A stretch of DNA of 64,000 nucleotides, taken from contig JAYGXS010000001.1 in NCBI GenBank assembly GCA_036362985.1, positions 77,060,599-77,124,598 on the forward strand, given 5' to 3'. Below the pieces are notes generated by a model. That model saw nothing but the letters and a program-made list of their open reading frames with translations. It ran no database searches and was not told where the DNA came from. The DNA comes from Ligula intestinalis (taxonomy: Eukaryota > Platyhelminthes > Cestoda > Diphyllobothriidea > Diphyllobothriidae). This document shows, in pieces, positions 59,395 through 64,000 of this stretch (position 1 is the stretch's first letter; every line of letters begins with the position of its first letter). Position numbers and translations under genes: made by a program.

Positions 59395-61350
59395 TACCTT
59401 GATAAACAGAACAGTTTTTTAAACTACAATTATTCCAAAGATAAAACAAAACATCAAACATTCATTAATTTTGCTAGATTAAACGGAGAAATAGATAGAA
59501 GTGCCATTGTTATCTTCAGCTAATTAACTTCAGAATAAATCACTTATATTAACTTTTGTAGTCCATGGCTTGCTATAAAAAGATGGCAGGTTGTAGAAAG
59601 TAGTCGAAAGAAATAACTTAAAACTTGATGATATGGCCATACACAGGCACATAGCCAAACTTCTGATCAGCCACGTCCATTAGCTGGATAAGCCAGAACA
59701 TGGAAACATGCGCACTTTGGACGTATAATGACGCTCACTATGCATCCAAGTACAATGGAATAGGGCAGTCAGTGGCACCTGTACAATCCATAAATTCCAG
59801 AGGATGGTCACCGGTAGTTACAGGATTGCATCGGAATAATAAAATGTATCCCTTAGAACATGAGTCACCAGAAATCTATCATCAGTCAAGGTGATAAGCT
59901 CAGATTCATTTAGTTGCCCGTTTACACAGTATTCAAGTGCGTCGTGCAACCTGTCGAGCAAACGTTGGTGCAGCACGAGGGCGATTCAGTGTGTAATCCT
60001 CCAACAACTACGCTAAATGCCATATGTCATGTCTATTCAAAGCGAACATGCTAGTCCCAGAACGTTTTCATAGCTACCGGGAAGAAGAAAGCCGATTTGA
60101 GGGTAGTTCCATGACCAAATCGATTTACAATGACTAAATACACTTTTTATGGATTTCACCGGCAGGACTGGCACATTTCAGTGGTTAATGATAAGCACCC
60201 TTCAAGGCCTATGCCCTTTGGCCCCTAAACCACCCTGATAATTTAAGTGATCCTTGTTAACATTTATAGCCTACTCTCCCACACTTTCAATGGAGCAAAT
60301 GAAAAAGTAAGAGATAGACTAACAACTTAATCTCAGATGGATGCCCTGGAAGTTGAAGTGTCTCCTAATGAGGTAGTTTCATGCACAGGCTTGTAAATAT
60401 TGCTTGTTAAATAACCTGAAATAATGAATTTAAGAATGAAAGACTAAAATAAAGCAAAAAATGCAGACTCAGTCAATGCAAACACTAAGTGGGACAGTAG
60501 TTATATTGTAGAAAAAAATTAACTTTGACGGAATGTTTGTGATAACTACTTCGACGTAGTCCTTGCCTTTGCTATGGAGTTCACAAATTCATTTTTATTT
60601 ACTTTTGATACTCAATAACTTGGAAATCGAATGTGTTCACGCTTAAACACGTACAAATAGACGATTGTGAAAATTTTCACGCTCAAGCCCTTTCTTCCTA
60701 TGCATGTCGGCAAAATCAGGCAGGCTGTAGTTTATTTAAGTTACATGACGACTCGAAAGTTTTAGCGTAGGATCGGACTATCTATTACACTCGACTTGTG
60801 AAATTTGTGAACTCGAACGTGAGCACACATTGCCTCTTAATATACTTTGACTCAAACGCGGATGCATTCAACTGCTAGCTTTTGTGCACCAACTTAGATT
60901 TTTCCTTATTCCTTGCTACACCAGCGACAATAATGGATGCTGCCATCCTTCTCAATTCACTCGCTCTATCCAAACTTCTGGTAGAACGCATTCATAATGT
61001 ACTTAACGAAGCTTTAAATGAAATAACAAAAATTACTCCGACTTATTAGGCTCTACAGACGTTCTAAAATAATAACTGCGCCAAACTGCTTATAAGAGTA
61101 GATCGTAAACTAAGTTAAAACCAACACTGCGCAGATGCTCGCCACTGGTGCCAGTGGATGATTGAAGAACCTACTAGAGGCCATGCATGGCGGGCAGTGT
61201 AATGTGAATAGGGTGGCTCAAGTAGTTTTTCGAAGCCCATCAGTCTGCTCTTCCGCTTCCGACTTGAAAGATTTGATACTAAAACCAATCTCGGCAACGG
61301 TGGAGGAAACCGAACGTTAAACTATAATTCGGTTATATCGCTTTTTACCT
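59395..61350. other. Sequence upstream of PIGZ
   Basis: AT-rich, holding the PIGZ promoter. No gene, repeat or RNA was recognised. Confidence 0.5.
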
Positions 61351-61624
61351 TTAATGCCGTCGCTTTCGTCCTCGAACAGACGACACTTTGTTAAAACGTA
61401 AAAAACGTCGGTATAAAAATGTTTTGGTATTATTCTCCTCTATATTTACATTGATACAGGGAAATGAGTCAAGGCGACAGCTTTTGTTTGGCTTCACTGA
61501 CACTGTACGCATTTTCGACGTCTGTGACAGTCGCTTTCGCAGATAGTTTTCTACGGAATCGGAGTCTAGATGATTGCGATTTCCTCGACTGCCGCCGAAT
61601 CTGTCTGATGGCTGATAGGGCTGT
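61351..61624 (-). CDS. Candidate terminal exon of an unidentified gene
   Basis: After an acceptor-like TTTGCTCACACAG ending near 61625, one frame reads PYQPSDRFGGSRGNRNHLDS, then SVENYLRKRLSQTSKMRTVS, to a basic end RGRKRRH and stop. A second frame over the same exon is open as far as KATVTDVENAYSVSEAKQKLSP. Which is used cannot be told without the upstream exon. No family recognised. Confidence 0.3.
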
Positions 61625-61639
61625 GTGAGCAAATAGACT

Positions 61640-64000
61640 ACGATTATAAGAAAGCATACAAAATATTTTTATGACATTTTTGAGATGTCATATTTAAGAG
61701 AATTTAAAAAAAATCAGGAAAGTAGCTTGCCTTGGTGGCAGCTACAGCTATTACTGCTAAGATAACCCACATTTGTGAAATATATTAGTGAGAGCCCGTG
61801 TTAGCATGTTTGTAATACCAGATACAAAACTGAGTGTAAGTTGGGCGATTAAGCAGTTAGAAAAAGGGAAAGCAGTCGCGGAGGCACCAGATCGAGCAAT
61901 AGATATTTGACACATGCAAAAGCATCGTTTGTCTGAAAGCGCATTACCGATCAACAAAACATGATCCTGACAATACGACATTGGAAAGAACGGAACTCCT
62001 ATGGGATGTTCGTTTATCTTCAAAAATTGATGGCTATTCGAAACCGAGTAGATATCACTTTAGATTGGGAATGATTCATTTTCGCGTTGAATGCATGCTA
62101 CAGCACTGATACCAACATACTCGTCTACGGCTAGATACTAACACTAGTCTGCTTCTGGTTTGGTGATTGGCTGACATGTGCCAGGACTTCCGGTAGATAA
62201 AGTCAGCCCGACAGTCCCTTGACGTCAATAGTGAGCATGTTGCACTGAGGACGAGCTAATCAGATGAGGTGCGCAAAGTTAGTCAATTAGCCCCCTAGCA
62301 GCGCAAAAGCCGTCAAAAGCAACCCTCTAGCTAGCCATAGGTTTAGGCAAAGGTAGCGAAATTTATCACGATGTTAAACAAACACTAAATAGCAACCAAC
62401 TACAGCGAGGATTATTACAGCTACTAAAAAGAGTCATAATACACAGATCAGAAAGAATAAGTTTTCATTTTTCCCAAAAAAATTTGACGGAGAATGGGAA
62501 TTTGTCTTTACTGCCTCTGCGTTGCATTACCCATTTTTTGATGAGAACTTACATTCACAACGGCTAACATAAAAATAAGGTTTACCCGGGTTTCGCGTTA
62601 TATCAACCAGTCACAAAAAAGCATTCAGGACAAGTGTGAACTCATACAGGGCGCCTAACCCGTGCCTCTTTTTTGTTTTAATGATTGGTTATAGTTTACC
62701 AGAACTGATTTTGTTGTTCTCTCTTTGGTAGTTACTTTGGTGGAGATCGGATCTACCGTGAAGGATTTGGCATCCTGTACGCGTTTGCTAATGAGATAAG
62801 AAAAGCCTACGGAGTCTTTTGATTTTTTTCTTTTTGGGCACAATCATGAAGTCGTTATTGATGGCTGTGTATTGTCGGATTCTCTTTGTTCCGCCTGAGA
62901 TGAAGGTTTATGTGTAGCATGCCTAATACTGCATAAGATACGCATTTGTCTTGAATAATCTTCCCACAAATCTCCCCATTAATGACTCCTGGAAGTGCCG
63001 TAGAATCATGGACGCCTCTTACAAGTGGCACGGATATCACATATGTTTGGCTGAACAAGCGCCATTTGAAGCTGGCTAAGTAAATTCCTGGGTAGAGAAA
63101 GGATAATACTGGAAGCTGTTAAAGCAAGATCTGTCTAGGTGATTGTTCAACATGTGAACAGTGACAGCAAAATGGGTCTTTGGATGTGGTGCACAGACTA
63201 TGTGATACTTTTTGGATCAACTTGAAAAATAGATACAGCCTCACACTATTCTTCCTTAAAGCGGTTCATAAGTTGATAGGTACAAGGATTAATGAATTAA
63301 TTTAGCATTCAATTTCCATTCTCGCTAGGGTCTGCAACTGATGTTACATGAACTATTTCGCGCGGAAGGTAAGCTGCCATAATTCAGACTTTTTATTACC
63401 GAAAACTCCACCTAGGGCCGTTTAGCTAACTGTTATTGCTTCAAAGCATAGTAATGACGCGGAAGACATACTTCGTCTTCTTGACCTGCCTAATTTGGTG
63501 TGTTAGAATGCTCTTTTTGTATGGATCTTAAGGAAAGGGCCCATTGTGCCTTCAATATTAAATGTATTCATTAACGTGCCCGACGGAATTCTCCATCTGT
63601 AAGTGTAACTTCATTGGTATTAAACATAAAAGGCTAACGCAACCAGGTATTTTCATGTCAAAGAATGAATTATTTAATTTTAAGTGTAAGTTAGGTAAAT
63701 CGCTTCACGTCAGACATTGGTGCCTACCGAACGTTGCATCGAGGCTGCTTTTAAAGTTATCAAGGCGTTCAACCAAATAAGGTAATCTATTCCATTCTTC
63801 AATAGTCCAGTACGAAGAAAGTTTGCTAAAAGTTCAAGTTTGGCATGCTTTGCCCTCCATTATTATTTGTTACCTCGGAGTTTGGTCGCTTTTGCAAATT
63901 CGAAAAATCGGTTATTATAGGAGGCAGCTTCCCCACTGACAAGCTTGATAATGATCATGTTCTTTCTCTACTGCCTATAATAGCTATGAAACAAGCAAGC
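61640..64000. other. Right end of the window, no confident gene
   Basis: Minus-strand frames at 61757-62023, 62655-62843 and 62855-63058 may contain exons (for example YVISVPLVRGVHDSTALPG near 63030) but could not be identified or joined. I see nothing else. Confidence 0.35.

Overview
This is a eukaryotic nuclear window, most likely from a flatworm and probably a tapeworm. The reasons are: animal housekeeping genes split by very short introns (32 to 39 bp) next to multi-kilobase ones, short introns placed toward gene 5' ends, decayed Gypsy, CR1-like and RTE-like retrotransposons, a tRNA-derived SINE-like repeat, and splice-acceptor-like sequence close to several start codons, as expected with spliced-leader trans-splicing. 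The species was not established. All exon boundaries were read by eye from reading frame, GT/AG signals and known family motifs; no database search was possible.

Layout. (1) 2.7-10.5 kb, minus strand: an AGFG1-type ArfGAP/NPF-repeat protein in five exons, with an RTE-like LINE relic and a 127-bp hairpin in its large intron. (2) 12.4-20.9 kb: a repeat cluster made of a CR1-like fragment, a possible mariner remnant, and two different Gypsy elements placed head to head, each missing its 5' half. (3) 21.1-21.5 kb, minus strand: two exons of an unidentified gene whose downstream intron must contain the Gypsy cluster. (4) 25.3-35.6 kb, plus strand: the complete RNA polymerase II subunit RPB7 gene in seven exons; one intron carries a 372-bp foldback palindrome and a nearly complete CR1-like element. 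(5) 36.5-37.7 kb, minus strand: URI1, a prefoldin-like protein, convergent with RPB7. (6) 39.4-47.1 kb: fragments of unidentified genes, a 670-bp run of N, and a degenerate repeat block. (7) 49.0-54.0 kb, plus strand: a complete SIRT6-type sirtuin in six exons. (8) 56.9-59.4 kb, minus strand: a complete GPI mannosyltransferase 4 (PIGZ/SMP3) in two exons. (9) 59.4-64 kb: no gene recognised.

The recognised genes are conserved housekeeping factors: RPB7 and URI1 (RNA polymerase II biology), SIRT6 (chromatin deacylation), PIGZ (GPI anchor side chain) and AGFG1 (Arf/EH-domain trafficking). They do not form a pathway or operon. I found no novel multi-gene system. The most interesting points are the intron architecture, lineage-specific changes in SIRT6, URI1 and AGFG1, the palindromic elements, and the head-to-head truncated Gypsy pair.
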